From Anaerolineae bacterium (GTDB lineage Bacteria; Chloroflexota; Anaerolineae; J102): a stretch of 6,627 nucleotides of DNA. Location: NCBI GenBank assembly GCA_026985975.1, contig JALSPL010000538.1, forward strand, positions 1 through 6,627, read 5' to 3'. Under the pieces are notes generated by a model. It searched no databases and was not told the origin of the DNA. It saw only the letters and a program-made list of their open reading frames with translations. Shown here piece after piece: positions 1-5,652 of the stretch. Within the stretch, counting starts at the first letter, position 1. Every line of letters starts with the position of its first letter. The translations under genes were made by a program, and so were the position numbers.

Positions 1-15
1 CTTAACTTAATGACA

Positions 16-36
16 TTGACTGCTTACTGATCACTG
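16..36 (-). repeat. CAGTNNN heptamer array, 3 units, overlapping the end of the ligase gene
   Basis: On the minus strand three 7-bp units follow each other: CAGTGAT (36-30), CAGTAAG (29-23) and CAGTCAA (22-16). The same family recurs at 3925-3966 and 5653-5687. The first unit supplies the last codon (CAG, Gln) and the TGA stop of the acyl-AMP ligase, so the array begins inside the gene. Bases 1-15 show nothing further that I can name. Confidence 0.75.
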
Positions 37-1707
37 CTCCGCCAGCCATTTCGCTCGATTCGCGGCGCGGGCGATCTTGCCGCTGGAGGTTTTGATCAGC
101 CATTTGGGCCCGACCAGCGTCACATAACTGAGGGTGACCGCGCTTTCCCGGGCCACAAGCTGACGCATGGCCTTGGCGATGGCCTTGCGCTCAGTCGCAT
201 CTTCGGTCTCCACCTCAGCCACCACCGCAATGAGCTCGGTGCCCTCCCGTTGATCGGGCACGCCAAAAACCACAGCCCGGCCCGGATGCACGCCCGCCAC
301 CTCATTGACAATGGCCTCGATGTCCTGGGGATAAACGTTCTTGCCGGCGTTGATGATCAGGTCTTTTTTGCGGCCCACGATGTAAATTTCGCCATCGGCC
401 ATGTAGCCCATGTCGCCGGTAAGATACCAGCCATGGCTGAAAGGCTGCAAATCGGGGCGTTTGTAGTAGCCGGTCAACATGCAGTCGCTGCGGATGGCGA
501 TTTCGCCCACATGGCGCTCGGGCAACGGCGATCCTTTCTCATCCACCACCTGCGCCCGGGTGTTGGGGATGGGCGGGCCGCAGGAGACCAGCGTTCGGGT
601 CGAATGCCCGTTCGCCGCGGGCGCGGCCCGGCCCGCTTCCTCCAACGCCCGTCGATCCACCACATCCTGCCGCGGCGGCTGACCGGGCGGGGTTTGGGTG
701 ACGGCGAAGGTGTTTTCGGCCATGGCGTAGCTCACGGCCAGCATCTCGGGCCGCACGCCCGCGGCCGCAAAGCGTTGCAAAAAGAGCGTATGGCTATCAG
801 AGCGCACCGGCTCCGAGCAGTTGATGAACATGCGCATGCCATCCAGACGCAGGCCCGCCATGTCGCGTTGTCGCACGCGGCGGGCCAGGTGGTTGTAGGC
901 GAAGTTGGGCAGCCAGGCGAGCGTGCCGCCATGTTCGTGGATGGCCCGAAACAGCAGGGCGGGATGGCGCACCCAATCGAAGGGAGACATGAGGACGAGG
1001 GGAATTCCCTGCACCAGCGGCTGCATGAATCCGGCGATGAGGCCCATGTCGTGATACAGGGGCAGCCAACTGACGATGACGTCGTCCGGGCGCAGATCGA
1101 TGGCGCGGGCATAGTTGGCCAATTGATTCAACACCGCCCGATGGCTGAGCGCCACGCCTTTTTGCAGGCCTGTGGTGCCGCTGGAGTGTTGTAAAAAGGC
1201 GATGGCGTCGGGGGCGGGCTGATGCGGGCGAAAATCCTGGTCTCCGGCAGCAGCGGTCAACCCGCCCAGTTCGCTGGAGCCGACCACCGGGCAGGGGGCG
1301 ATGGCGGCCATCTGCGGCGCAAAATCATCGCTGGTGAAGATGAGGCGCACGCCCGAGCGAAGCGCCAGCTCGTTCATGTTGCGCATATAAATCTGCGGGT
1401 CCAGTTTCTCCGTCAGCGTAGGGAACATGGCGGGGATGGCCCCCATCAGCAGCGCTCCCCAAAAGGCGTAAATGCTCTCCAGATTTTGCGTGTGGGCGAT
1501 GATGACCAGCTCGCCCGCGCGCACGCCCAGGCGCGTCAGGCCCGCCGCGTAGGCCTGCGCCCGGGCCTGAAAATCAGCGCGGGTGACGGTAATCGGTGCG
1601 GCGTTGGAGCGCACAAAGATGATGGCGGGAGCGTCGTTATCTTGCGGGCGCAGTGCGGCCGCGTCCAACAGCGTGGCGAAAGTAGTGCGTGTTTCGGGCG
1701 TGAGCAT
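31..1707 (-). CDS. Fatty-acyl-AMP-ligase-like adenylating enzyme (DltA-position enzyme of a Dlt-like pathway)
   Basis: This 558-residue cytosolic enzyme of the ANL superfamily should activate a carboxylic acid with ATP to an acyl-adenylate and load it on the carrier protein encoded at 2382-2636. Visible motifs are the ATP loop SSGTTGLQKG (residues 175-184), WLPLYHDMGL (214-223), NFAYNHLARR (268-277), the SEP motif of INCSEPVR (295-302), YAMAENT (327-333), YLTGD (428-432), the hinge GRKKDLIINAGKNVYPQDIE (445-464) and catalytic Lys544 in TSSGK. The combination of PNFAY, SEPVR and GKNVYPQDIE resembles fatty-acyl-AMP ligases that feed carrier proteins; it does not resemble D-alanine ligase DltA. 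Length is normal for the family. The ATG at 1707 has no clear Shine-Dalgarno sequence. The gene is divergent from mntA (46 bp between starts) and is cut off from the other pathway genes by mntA-hepT. The substrate cannot be read from the sequence; an acyl-CoA synthetase is the alternative. Confidence 0.9.
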   Translation of the reverse strand: MLTPETRTTFATLLDAAALRPQDNDAPAIIFVRSNAAPITVTRADFQARAQAYAAGLTRLGVRAGELVIIAHTQNLESIYAFWGALLMGAIPAMFPTLTEKLDPQIYMRNMNELALRSGVRLIFTSDDFAPQMAAIAPCPVVGSSELGGLTAAAGDQDFRPHQPAPDAIAFLQHSSGTTGLQKGVALSHRAVLNQLANYARAIDLRPDDVIVSWLPLYHDMGLIAGFMQPLVQGIPLVLMSPFDWVRHPALLFRAIHEHGGTLAWLPNFAYNHLARRVRQRDMAGLRLDGMRMFINCSEPVRSDSHTLFLQRFAAAGVRPEMLAVSYAMAENTFAVTQTPPGQPPRQDVVDRRALEEAGRAAPAANGHSTRTLVSCGPPIPNTRAQVVDEKGSPLPERHVGEIAIRSDCMLTGYYKRPDLQPFSHGWYLTGDMGYMADGEIYIVGRKKDLIINAGKNVYPQDIEAIVNEVAGVHPGRAVVFGVPDQREGTELIAVVAEVETEDATERKAIAKAMRQLVARESAVTLSYVTLVGPKWLIKTSSGKIARAANRAKWLAEQ

Positions 1708-1718
1708 CGAAAGAGGTG

Positions 1719-1727
1719 TGGTATAAT
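1719..1727 (+). promoter_or_regulatory. Extended -10 promoter of mntA-hepT
   Basis: TGGTATAAT is a perfect extended -10 element (TG at 1719-1720, TATAAT at 1722-1727). No convincing -35 hexamer lies 16-18 bp upstream, which is acceptable for an extended -10 promoter. Transcription would start near 1734, leaving a leader of about 20 nt with AGGAG at 1737-1741, 12 nt before the mntA ATG. The region upstream of the -10 box overlaps the first codons of the divergent ligase gene, so the two genes may share control. Confidence 0.7.
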
Positions 1728-1753
1728 GAAAATATCAGGAGACAGATAACAAA

Positions 1754-2056
1754 ATGTTGCGCGAATTGCCTGCTTCCCAGACAGAACTCAAGACGTTTTG
1801 CCAGCGTCATCACATCCGTCAGCTTTCGCTGTTTGGCTCTTACCTGCGCGATGATTTCGGTTCTGAAAGCGATATTGATGTGCTGGTTGAATTTGAAAAT
1901 GACGTCCAGATTGGTTTTCTGGCGCTGGCGCGCATTCAGCGGGAATTATCAGAATTATTGGGCCGGAAAGTGGATGTCGTTCCTATTGTGGGGCTAAAAT
2001 CCACCATCAGAGATGACGTGTTGAAAGAATCTGAGGTTGTCTATGCGACACGATAA
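1754..2056 (+). CDS. mntA: MntA-type nucleotidyltransferase antitoxin
   Basis: This 100-residue minimal nucleotidyltransferase carries the GS-X10-D-X-D signature: Gly28-Ser29, then Asp40 and Asp42 in SDIDVLVEF, with a third candidate metal ligand Asp74 in KVDVVP. In characterised MntA/HepT pairs the MNT protein uses ATP to AMPylate the tyrosine of the RX4HXY motif of the HepT ribonuclease and so blocks it. The start is the ATG preceded by AGGAG at 12 nt, downstream of an extended -10 promoter. The reading frame overlaps hepT by 14 bp, which suggests coupled translation. Base composition is lower in G+C than the flanking pathway genes, in keeping with acquisition as a mobile toxin-antitoxin unit. 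Order (antitoxin first) and size match the family. The name rests on motif and partner, not on a database search. Confidence 0.9.
   Translation: MLRELPASQTELKTFCQRHHIRQLSLFGSYLRDDFGSESDIDVLVEFENDVQIGFLALARIQRELSELLGRKVDVVPIVGLKSTIRDDVLKESEVVYATR
2033..2036 (+). promoter_or_regulatory. Ribosome binding site that fixes the hepT start
   Basis: GAGG lies 6 nt before the ATG at 2043 and inside the end of mntA. It favours that ATG over the in-frame TTG at 2037, which would start directly after the GAGG with no spacer. Confidence 0.6.
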
Positions 2057-2378
2057 GCTTTATTTGATGGACATCATTGAGGCCGCGGACGCTATCAGTC
2101 GATTTCTGCAAAACATCTCTGAAGACGAATTCCTGACTGATGAACTGAGACAAAGCGCAGTCTTACAAAAATTGATGATTGTAGGTGAATCTGCAGCTCG
2201 TCTTTCTCCAGAATTCAAAGCCAGGCACCCTGGCATTGAATGGCGTGACATCATCGCCTTCAGAAATATCGCTGTTCACGCTTACTTCATTGTGAACTGG
2301 CGCATTGTCTGGTACACGGCCATCCATGATGCGCCGCTTCTTCGAAAACAAATCGCCGCAATTCTTGAATCATTGTAG
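2043..2378 (+). CDS. hepT: HepT-type HEPN ribonuclease toxin
   Basis: This small, mostly helical 111-residue protein has the HepT signature RX4HXY as Arg74-NIAV-His79-Ala-Tyr81. In the family Arg and His form the RNase active site of a HEPN dimer, and the Tyr is the AMPylation target of MntA. Other family-like blocks are the N-terminal MDIIEAADAISRFL and the region LQKLMIVGESAARLSPEFKARHPGIEWRDI. All key residues are present and no frame disruption is seen, so the toxin is probably active and held in check by the overlapping mntA. The gene ends 3 nt before the stop codon of the convergent carrier-protein gene, leaving no room for an independent terminator. G+C is low here (22 of 60 bases in 2161-2220, against 44 of 60 in 4861-4920 within the MBOAT gene). 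Confidence 0.9.
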   Translation: MRHDKLYLMDIIEAADAISRFLQNISEDEFLTDELRQSAVLQKLMIVGESAARLSPEFKARHPGIEWRDIIAFRNIAVHAYFIVNWRIVWYTAIHDAPLLRKQIAAILESL

Positions 2379-2381
2379 CGT

Positions 2382-2636
2382 TTATCCGCGCATTACCCGG
2401 GCTACCATCTGGCTCAGGGTGTCCATTTTGTCCACTGTGAGATCGGGGTCGGGGATGTAGACGCCGAATTCCTGTTCGACGAAGACGGCGAAATCGGCCA
2501 GGGCGAATGAATCCATCAGGCCCTCGGTGATGACGCCCTCGTCATCGTCCAGATCGTAGTCGGGGTCGCGGATGAGTTCTCGGGTGATGTAGGCGCGGAT
2601 TTTCTCGCGCACAAGGTTTGCATCGAGTTCGGACAT
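2382..2636 (-). CDS. Acyl carrier protein (DltC-position carrier)
   Basis: This acidic, four-helix-type protein of 84 residues has a phosphopantetheine attachment motif: Ser42 in GLMDSFALADF. The DSF/DSL motif followed by hydrophobic LADFAVFVEQEFGV is typical of discrete acyl carrier proteins. It should be loaded in the cytosol by the acyl-AMP ligase and then present the acyl thioester to the MBOAT protein. The frame is open further upstream to 2738, but the ATG at 2636 is preferred: GGAG stands 5 nt before it, a promoter-like element lies just upstream, and the extra N-terminal residues (HDRPLLPPGAPGG) look like translated spacer. A phosphopantetheinyl transferase would be needed and is not in this window. 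The gene converges with hepT at 3 nt. Confidence 0.9.
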   Translation of the reverse strand: MSELDANLVREKIRAYITRELIRDPDYDLDDDEGVITEGLMDSFALADFAVFVEQEFGVYIPDPDLTVDKMDTLSQMVARVMRG

Positions 2637-2641
2637 GGGGG

Positions 2642-2645
2642 CTCC
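2642..2645 (-). promoter_or_regulatory. Ribosome binding site of the carrier-protein gene
   Basis: On the minus strand TTGGAGC places GGAG 5 nt before the ATG at 2636. This selects the 84-residue product over the longer open frame starting at 2738. It is one of the few clear Shine-Dalgarno sites in the pathway genes. Confidence 0.65.
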
Positions 2646-2667
2646 AAAAGTAGGTGAGATGACGCCG

Positions 2668-2696
2668 ATTATACCGCCGGGTGCGCCGGGCGGCAA
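2668..2696 (-). promoter_or_regulatory. Promoter upstream of the carrier-protein gene
   Basis: On the minus strand a perfect TATAAT (2673-2668) is preceded at 17 bp by TTGCCG (2696-2691), which matches 4 of 6 bases of the -35 consensus. The GG directly before TATAAT also occurs at the mntA promoter. The position, between the SGNH gene and the carrier gene, implies that the carrier protein can be made from its own transcript. Confidence 0.65.
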
Positions 2697-2762
2697 AAGC
2701 GGACGATCATGTGGCTGTCGTGCATCGATTCCCTCCACCCAATGCCCCTCGCACCGCTCAAA

Positions 2763-3347
2763 CTACCTCTCCTGCGCCCGCTGCGCGACTTCCGGCCCCA
2801 GGATGTCGGCCAGCATTTGCGAGCCCGCGGGGGTGAGATGCACGGGCGTGTCGGTGAATTCCTCGGGCGGAATCGCATCCCACAGGTCGAGATAATCCCA
2901 TCCGGCTTCCTGCGCCCGCGCCGCCAGCAGCGCCCGATACTGGTCGTAGGCCCAGCGGGGATAGAAGCTGTTGTAGCGCAGATCGCTGTTGGCGCCGTCG
3001 CTGATGAACATGGGCTCGTTGACGATAAGCACGGGGATACCGCCCGCCCGGGCCACGCCCGCGGCCAGCACATCGAAGGTCAGGAGCTGCTCATCCAGCG
3101 TGGTCGGCTCTTTCAAATCCTTCCAGCTCAGGTCGGCGTCCAGGTCGGTCTGGCGCAGAGGGATTTCGACGGGGATGTCCTGGTCGATGCCGGTCGCGCC
3201 CCAGGCCAGGCCCAGACTTTGCAGCCGCACCAGGTCGGCCAACGCCCGGCGCTGCCCCACGATGCTGCGCTGCATGAAATCTGGATCGACGAAACGGGGA
3301 TCATGGGGATCGAGATCAAGCTGATAATCGGCGATGAGCCGCCGCAC
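2763..3347 (-). CDS. DltD-like SGNH protein, C-terminal fragment after a frameshift
   Basis: This fragment carries the C-terminal half of the SGNH fold: the strand-loop GGIPVLIVNEPMF, then YLDLWDAIPPEEFTDTPVHLTPAG, in which Asp166 and His170 of the fragment are the likely partners of the catalytic serine. LTPAGSQMLADIL is the usual final helix. The GTG at 3347 would give 194 residues, but there is no convincing ribosome binding site, and without the nucleophile-bearing N-terminal half the product could not be a hydrolase or transferase. It is best read as the continuation of the frame at 3316-3915. The TAG stop is followed by a 126-nt spacer to the carrier-protein gene, which has its own promoter. 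Confidence 0.8.
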   Translation of the reverse strand: MRRLIADYQLDLDPHDPRFVDPDFMQRSIVGQRRALADLVRLQSLGLAWGATGIDQDIPVEIPLRQTDLDADLSWKDLKEPTTLDEQLLTFDVLAAGVARAGGIPVLIVNEPMFISDGANSDLRYNSFYPRWAYDQYRALLAARAQEAGWDYLDLWDAIPPEEFTDTPVHLTPAGSQMLADILGPEVAQRAQER

Positions 3348-3915
3348 CCGCCCGGGGATTGTTTTGCAGCAGGGGATGATCGAGCTGGCGGGAGCGGGCG
3401 AAGGATTCCAGGGTCACGGGCCAGAGGATGAGATCGGGCTGCCGCGCCATGGCTGCATCCAGCAGCATCAGGTCCTTGGTCAGTGACATCACCGGATAAC
3501 CAAGATTGTAGAAAACCAGCCGCCGTCCGTCCGCGCTGTATCCGCCCGCATTCAATCGCCCCACCAGCGTATCCTGATTCTGTAAAAACCAGCCCCAGGC
3601 GGCGGAGTCGCCGATGACCAGCACCCGGAACTCGTCCTCGGTCTTCTTCATCATCAGCGTGTGGCTGTGGAGCATGGCGGGGACGTTGTAGAGACTGAGA
3701 TTGTAGGATTTGGCCGGGTCTTCGCCATAGGGCAGGCGCAGGCGTCCGGGCCAGGCGATATTATAAAGCGACGCCTTCCCCAACATCTCCAGCGGATATG
3801 CCCAGGCGAAGAGCAAGTTTAACGCTACGAAGATGACCGCCGCCTTGAGCAGGACGCGCACGGTCAGCCGCCAGGTGGCGGATTTGAAGAAATCGGTCAG
3901 GGGGGAGGGGAGCAT
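3316..3915 (-). CDS. DltD-like SGNH protein, N-terminal fragment with membrane anchor and nucleophile
   Basis: The fragment starts with a short cytosolic segment, has one membrane helix at about residues 21-40 (VLLKAAVIFVALNLLFAWAY), and continues outside the cell. The nucleophile block is VLVIGDSAAWGWF with Ser104; NLGYP (137-141) and LILWPVTLESF (162-172) correspond to the next SGNH blocks. In DltD, AlgX-like and related proteins this Ser takes the acyl group and passes it to a polymer. The frame is lost after residue 187 (Pro), and the last residues RAGAAAHRRLSA are out of frame. ATG 3915 is the only plausible start: an in-frame stop lies shortly upstream, inside a heptamer array. It has no Shine-Dalgarno sequence. 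Translation in a neighbouring frame continues the protein smoothly (see 3354-3357). Confidence 0.8.
   Translation of the reverse strand: MLPSPLTDFFKSATWRLTVRVLLKAAVIFVALNLLFAWAYPLEMLGKASLYNIAWPGRLRLPYGEDPAKSYNLSLYNVPAMLHSHTLMMKKTEDEFRVLVIGDSAAWGWFLQNQDTLVGRLNAGGYSADGRRLVFYNLGYPVMSLTKDLMLLDAAMARQPDLILWPVTLESFARSRQLDHPLLQNNPRAGAAAHRRLSA
3354..3357 (-). other. Frameshift site joining the two SGNH halves
   Basis: On the minus strand the coding sequence reads AAT CCC CGG GCG G. With one C fewer in the CCCC run it would read AAT CCC GGG CGG GTG, giving NNPGRVRRLIADYQ and one uninterrupted protein of about 383 residues. This is the expected size for a DltD-like protein, with Ser104 in the first half and the Asp/His pair in the second. 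The change is a single-base excess in a C run followed by a G run. The possibilities are a sequencing error, a real inactivating mutation, or +1 slippage at CCC-C. Confidence 0.75.
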
Positions 3916-3924
3916 GTTGGTAGG

Positions 3925-3966
3925 CAGTATTCAGTAAGCAGTGTTCAGTAAGCAGTGAACAGTAAG
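3925..3966 (+). repeat. CAGTNNN heptamer array, 6 units
   Basis: Six consecutive 7-bp units are present: CAGTATT, CAGTAAG, CAGTGTT, CAGTAAG, CAGTGAA, CAGTAAG. CAGT is invariant and the last three bases vary. The array ends 9 nt before the start of the SGNH gene, so it forms its leader and replaces any ribosome binding site. TCAGTAAGCAGTGTTCAGT (3931-3949) is repeated exactly at 5659-5677. Confidence 0.85.
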
Positions 3967-3980
3967 CAGGCCTGTGGCCC

Positions 3981-4008
3981 GACGGTGGACGATGGGCAGA
4001 GGACGATG
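3981..4008 (+). repeat. GACGATG-type heptamer array, 4 units
   Basis: Four 7-bp units, GACGGTG, GACGATG, GGCAGAG and GACGATG, follow the CAGTNNN array after 14 bp. The motif differs from CAGTNNN but the period is the same. The third unit is degenerate. Confidence 0.55.
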
Positions 4009-4035
4009 GTGATTGCAGACGCTCGCGGGCGTTCT

Positions 4036-4139
4036 GAGATTCATGGAGATTCATGGAGATTCATCGAGATTCTGAATCTCCATTGAATCGCTACCGAATC
4101 TCCATCGAATCTCCATTGAATCGCTATCAATCCTCCATC
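4036..4139. repeat. GAGATTC decamer array facing inverted GAATCTC copies
   Basis: Direct decamers GAGATTCATG (4036-4045), GAGATTCATG (4046-4055) and GAGATTCATC (4056-4065) lead into the perfect palindrome GAGATTC-T-GAATCTC (4066-4080). To the right are inverted copies GAATCTC at 4096-4102 and 4107-4113 and a degenerate AATCCTC (4129-4135). A second element, CATTGAATCGCTAYC, occurs at 4081-4095 and 4114-4128. The whole forms a long imperfect inverted repeat that could fold as RNA or DNA. It fills the spacer between the MBOAT and SGNH genes; there is no T-run after the palindrome, so a terminator role is not supported. The rest of the spacer (4140-4182) is a T-rich stretch with two TCTGCG words and no gene. 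Confidence 0.8.
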
Positions 4140-4182
4140 TTTTTCATCTGCGCTAATCAGATTTTTCCGCCTTTTCTGCGTT

Positions 4183-5649
4183 CTATCCTCCAACGCCAAA
4201 GAGACGGAGAAAAGTGCGGGCGGCCAGGGCGGGGTCGGGGAGTAGAAACCACACCCATCCCAGAACCACGAACTGGAAGGTGATAAACCAGGCGAGCAGC
4301 GTCCACGCCCGTTTCTGGTGGGGATGATCTTTCAGGCCGCGATACCACTTGCGAGTGCGGTCGCTCCACACTTTGTGGATGAACAGCCCCAGGCCGTGCC
4401 ATCCGCCCCAGATGACGAAACTCCAGGCGACGCCATGCCACAGGCCGATGGTGAGCATGGTGGCCATCAGGCCCAGGAAGATGATGAGCTTTTGCGACGG
4501 GCGCGGCTTGCGGCGCAAAAGGGTGCGACTGAGGGGCGAGAAGATGTAGAATCGGGCCCAATCGCTGAGGGTGATGTGCCAGCTTTGCCAGAAGGTGGTG
4601 ATGTTGGTTTTGAGATAGGGGCGCTGGAAATTTTCGGGCAGGCGCACGCCCAGCAGCAACGCCACGCCAATGGCGATGTCGGTGTAGCCTGCGAAATCGA
4701 AGTAGAGACGGAAGGCGTAGCCGTAGAGCAGCGCCCACAGCGCCAGGGAGTTGTGGCTCTGTTGCGCCAGCTCGGGCGTCAGCGCCATGCCCATGGCCAG
4801 GGTGTCGGCGATGACGAATTTCTTGAACATGCCCGTGAGGATGCGGGCGCCGCCCTGACTCAGGCGGGCCGCATCCAGCCCTCGCAGGCCCGGCAGCGCC
4901 CGCCAATCCTTCTGAAAGCGCTCCGCCCGGTCGATGGGCCCGGCGATGAACGCGGGGAAGAAGACCACGTAGGCCACGTATTCCTGCAAGCTCAGGTCGG
5001 GCAGCAAACCGGTCTGGCGGTCGCGCAGGGTGTGGATGATGCGAAAGCTGACGTAGGAGAAGCCCAGCCAGCCCAGATCCGCGGGCGAGGCGATGGCGAC
5101 ATTCTGCCCGGTGTGCGAGCGCCACCATGCGGCCAGAGGCTGCGCCAGGCCCGGCGTCTTCATCACCACAAAGACGCCGACGATGGCCAGAATGCCGCCG
5201 GTGAGAGCCCACCAGCGTCTGGCCCCGACCAGCAGGGGCGTGATCGCGGCCAGAATCAGGCCCGTAAGCGCCAGCACGGCCAGAATCAGGCCGGGCGCGG
5301 GCGGGCGCGAGGGCGTCAGGCGCCAGTCCGGGGCCAGAAAACGGTTCATCCCCAGGAGAAAAATCAACCCGACCAGCGCGGCCAGCGCCAGCCAATCCTC
5401 TCGCTCCAGCCGCCATGGGCGCGCGGGATCGGGCCTGCGGGTCAGCCACCAGCCGCCCGCGGTCAGCAGCAGAGTAAAGGTGGGCAGCAGGAAATCCGCG
5501 TAGCGGATGGGCAGCCAGGGTTGCAGCCAATAGACAGCGACCACGCTGGCCGCAAAGAGCAGCCAGTTGCGGGCGCGGCCTCGGGCCAGCCCTGCATACA
5601 GCAGTGCGAAGACCACGAAGACGAGAATCGTTTCAAGCCCCAGGCCCAT
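4183..5649 (-). CDS. DltB-like MBOAT-family membrane O-acyltransferase
   Basis: This polytopic membrane protein of 488 residues should take the acyl group from the carrier-protein thioester at the cytosolic face and deliver it to an acceptor on the outer face. Family marks are FFPAFIAGPIDRAERF (230-245), FKKFVIADTLA (275-285), YFDFAGYTDIAIG (316-328), NFQRPYLKTNITTFWQSWHITLSDW (340-364, with conserved His358) and GLWHGVAWSFVIWGGWHG (402-419), where His405 is the expected catalytic residue. Long hydrophobic helices fill residues 6-64, 86-160 and 390-470. The protein ends in FLRLFGVGG and lacks the C-terminal aromatic-Ile-Tyr hexapeptide that some MBOATs carry, which fits that motif being supplied by the microprotein at 5733-5849. 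ATG 5649 has no Shine-Dalgarno sequence; a heptamer array ends 3 nt before it. The gene follows the microprotein by 83 nt and precedes the SGNH gene by 267 nt of repeats. Confidence 0.93.
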   Translation of the reverse strand: MGLGLETILVFVVFALLYAGLARGRARNWLLFAASVVAVYWLQPWLPIRYADFLLPTFTLLLTAGGWWLTRRPDPARPWRLEREDWLALAALVGLIFLLGMNRFLAPDWRLTPSRPPAPGLILAVLALTGLILAAITPLLVGARRWWALTGGILAIVGVFVVMKTPGLAQPLAAWWRSHTGQNVAIASPADLGWLGFSYVSFRIIHTLRDRQTGLLPDLSLQEYVAYVVFFPAFIAGPIDRAERFQKDWRALPGLRGLDAARLSQGGARILTGMFKKFVIADTLAMGMALTPELAQQSHNSLALWALLYGYAFRLYFDFAGYTDIAIGVALLLGVRLPENFQRPYLKTNITTFWQSWHITLSDWARFYIFSPLSRTLLRRKPRPSQKLIIFLGLMATMLTIGLWHGVAWSFVIWGGWHGLGLFIHKVWSDRTRKWYRGLKDHPHQKRAWTLLAWFITFQFVVLGWVWFLLPDPALAARTFLRLFGVGG

Positions 5650-5652
5650 TTT

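Noticed and set aside
250..1194. Long plus-strand open frame (314 codons) opposite the ligase
   Set aside because: It is fully antisense to a well-supported ANL enzyme, is His/Arg/Gly-rich without any recognisable domain, and is explained by high G+C third positions.
31..1707. Calling the ligase DltA (D-alanine-carrier-protein ligase)
   Set aside because: The position in the pathway matches, but the motifs are of the FAAL/long-chain type, so the D-alanine name would assert a substrate the sequence does not support.
1222..1749. Plus-strand open frame reaching the mntA promoter
   Set aside because: It is antisense to the ligase, has a composition typical of a shadow frame, and runs through the mntA promoter region.
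2637..2738. 34-codon N-terminal extension of the carrier protein
   Set aside because: The extension holds promoter and ribosome-binding sequences and a Pro/Gly-rich spacer translation; ATG 2636 has a good Shine-Dalgarno site and gives the normal ACP length.
3354..3357. Firm claim of programmed ribosomal frameshifting
   Set aside because: The CCC-C context is suggestive, but a homopolymer indel is the simpler explanation and no stimulatory element or conservation can be shown from one sequence.
3925..3966. CRISPR array
   Set aside because: Units are 7 bp, directly adjacent and without spacers; this is a short tandem repeat, and no cas genes are present.
4066..4080. Intrinsic terminator at the GAGATTC-T-GAATCTC palindrome
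   Set aside because: A 7-bp AT-rich stem with a 1-nt centre and no following T-run on either strand does not make a convincing terminator.
4053..4283. Plus-strand frame over the repeat cluster between the MBOAT and SGNH genes
   Set aside because: Its translation is that of the repeats themselves (repeated ESPLNRY), then it runs antisense into the MBOAT end.
4157..5530. Long minus-strand open frame (457 codons) in another frame of the MBOAT gene
   Set aside because: It overlaps the MBOAT almost completely, and its Arg/Ala/His-rich translation has no membrane helices or motifs.
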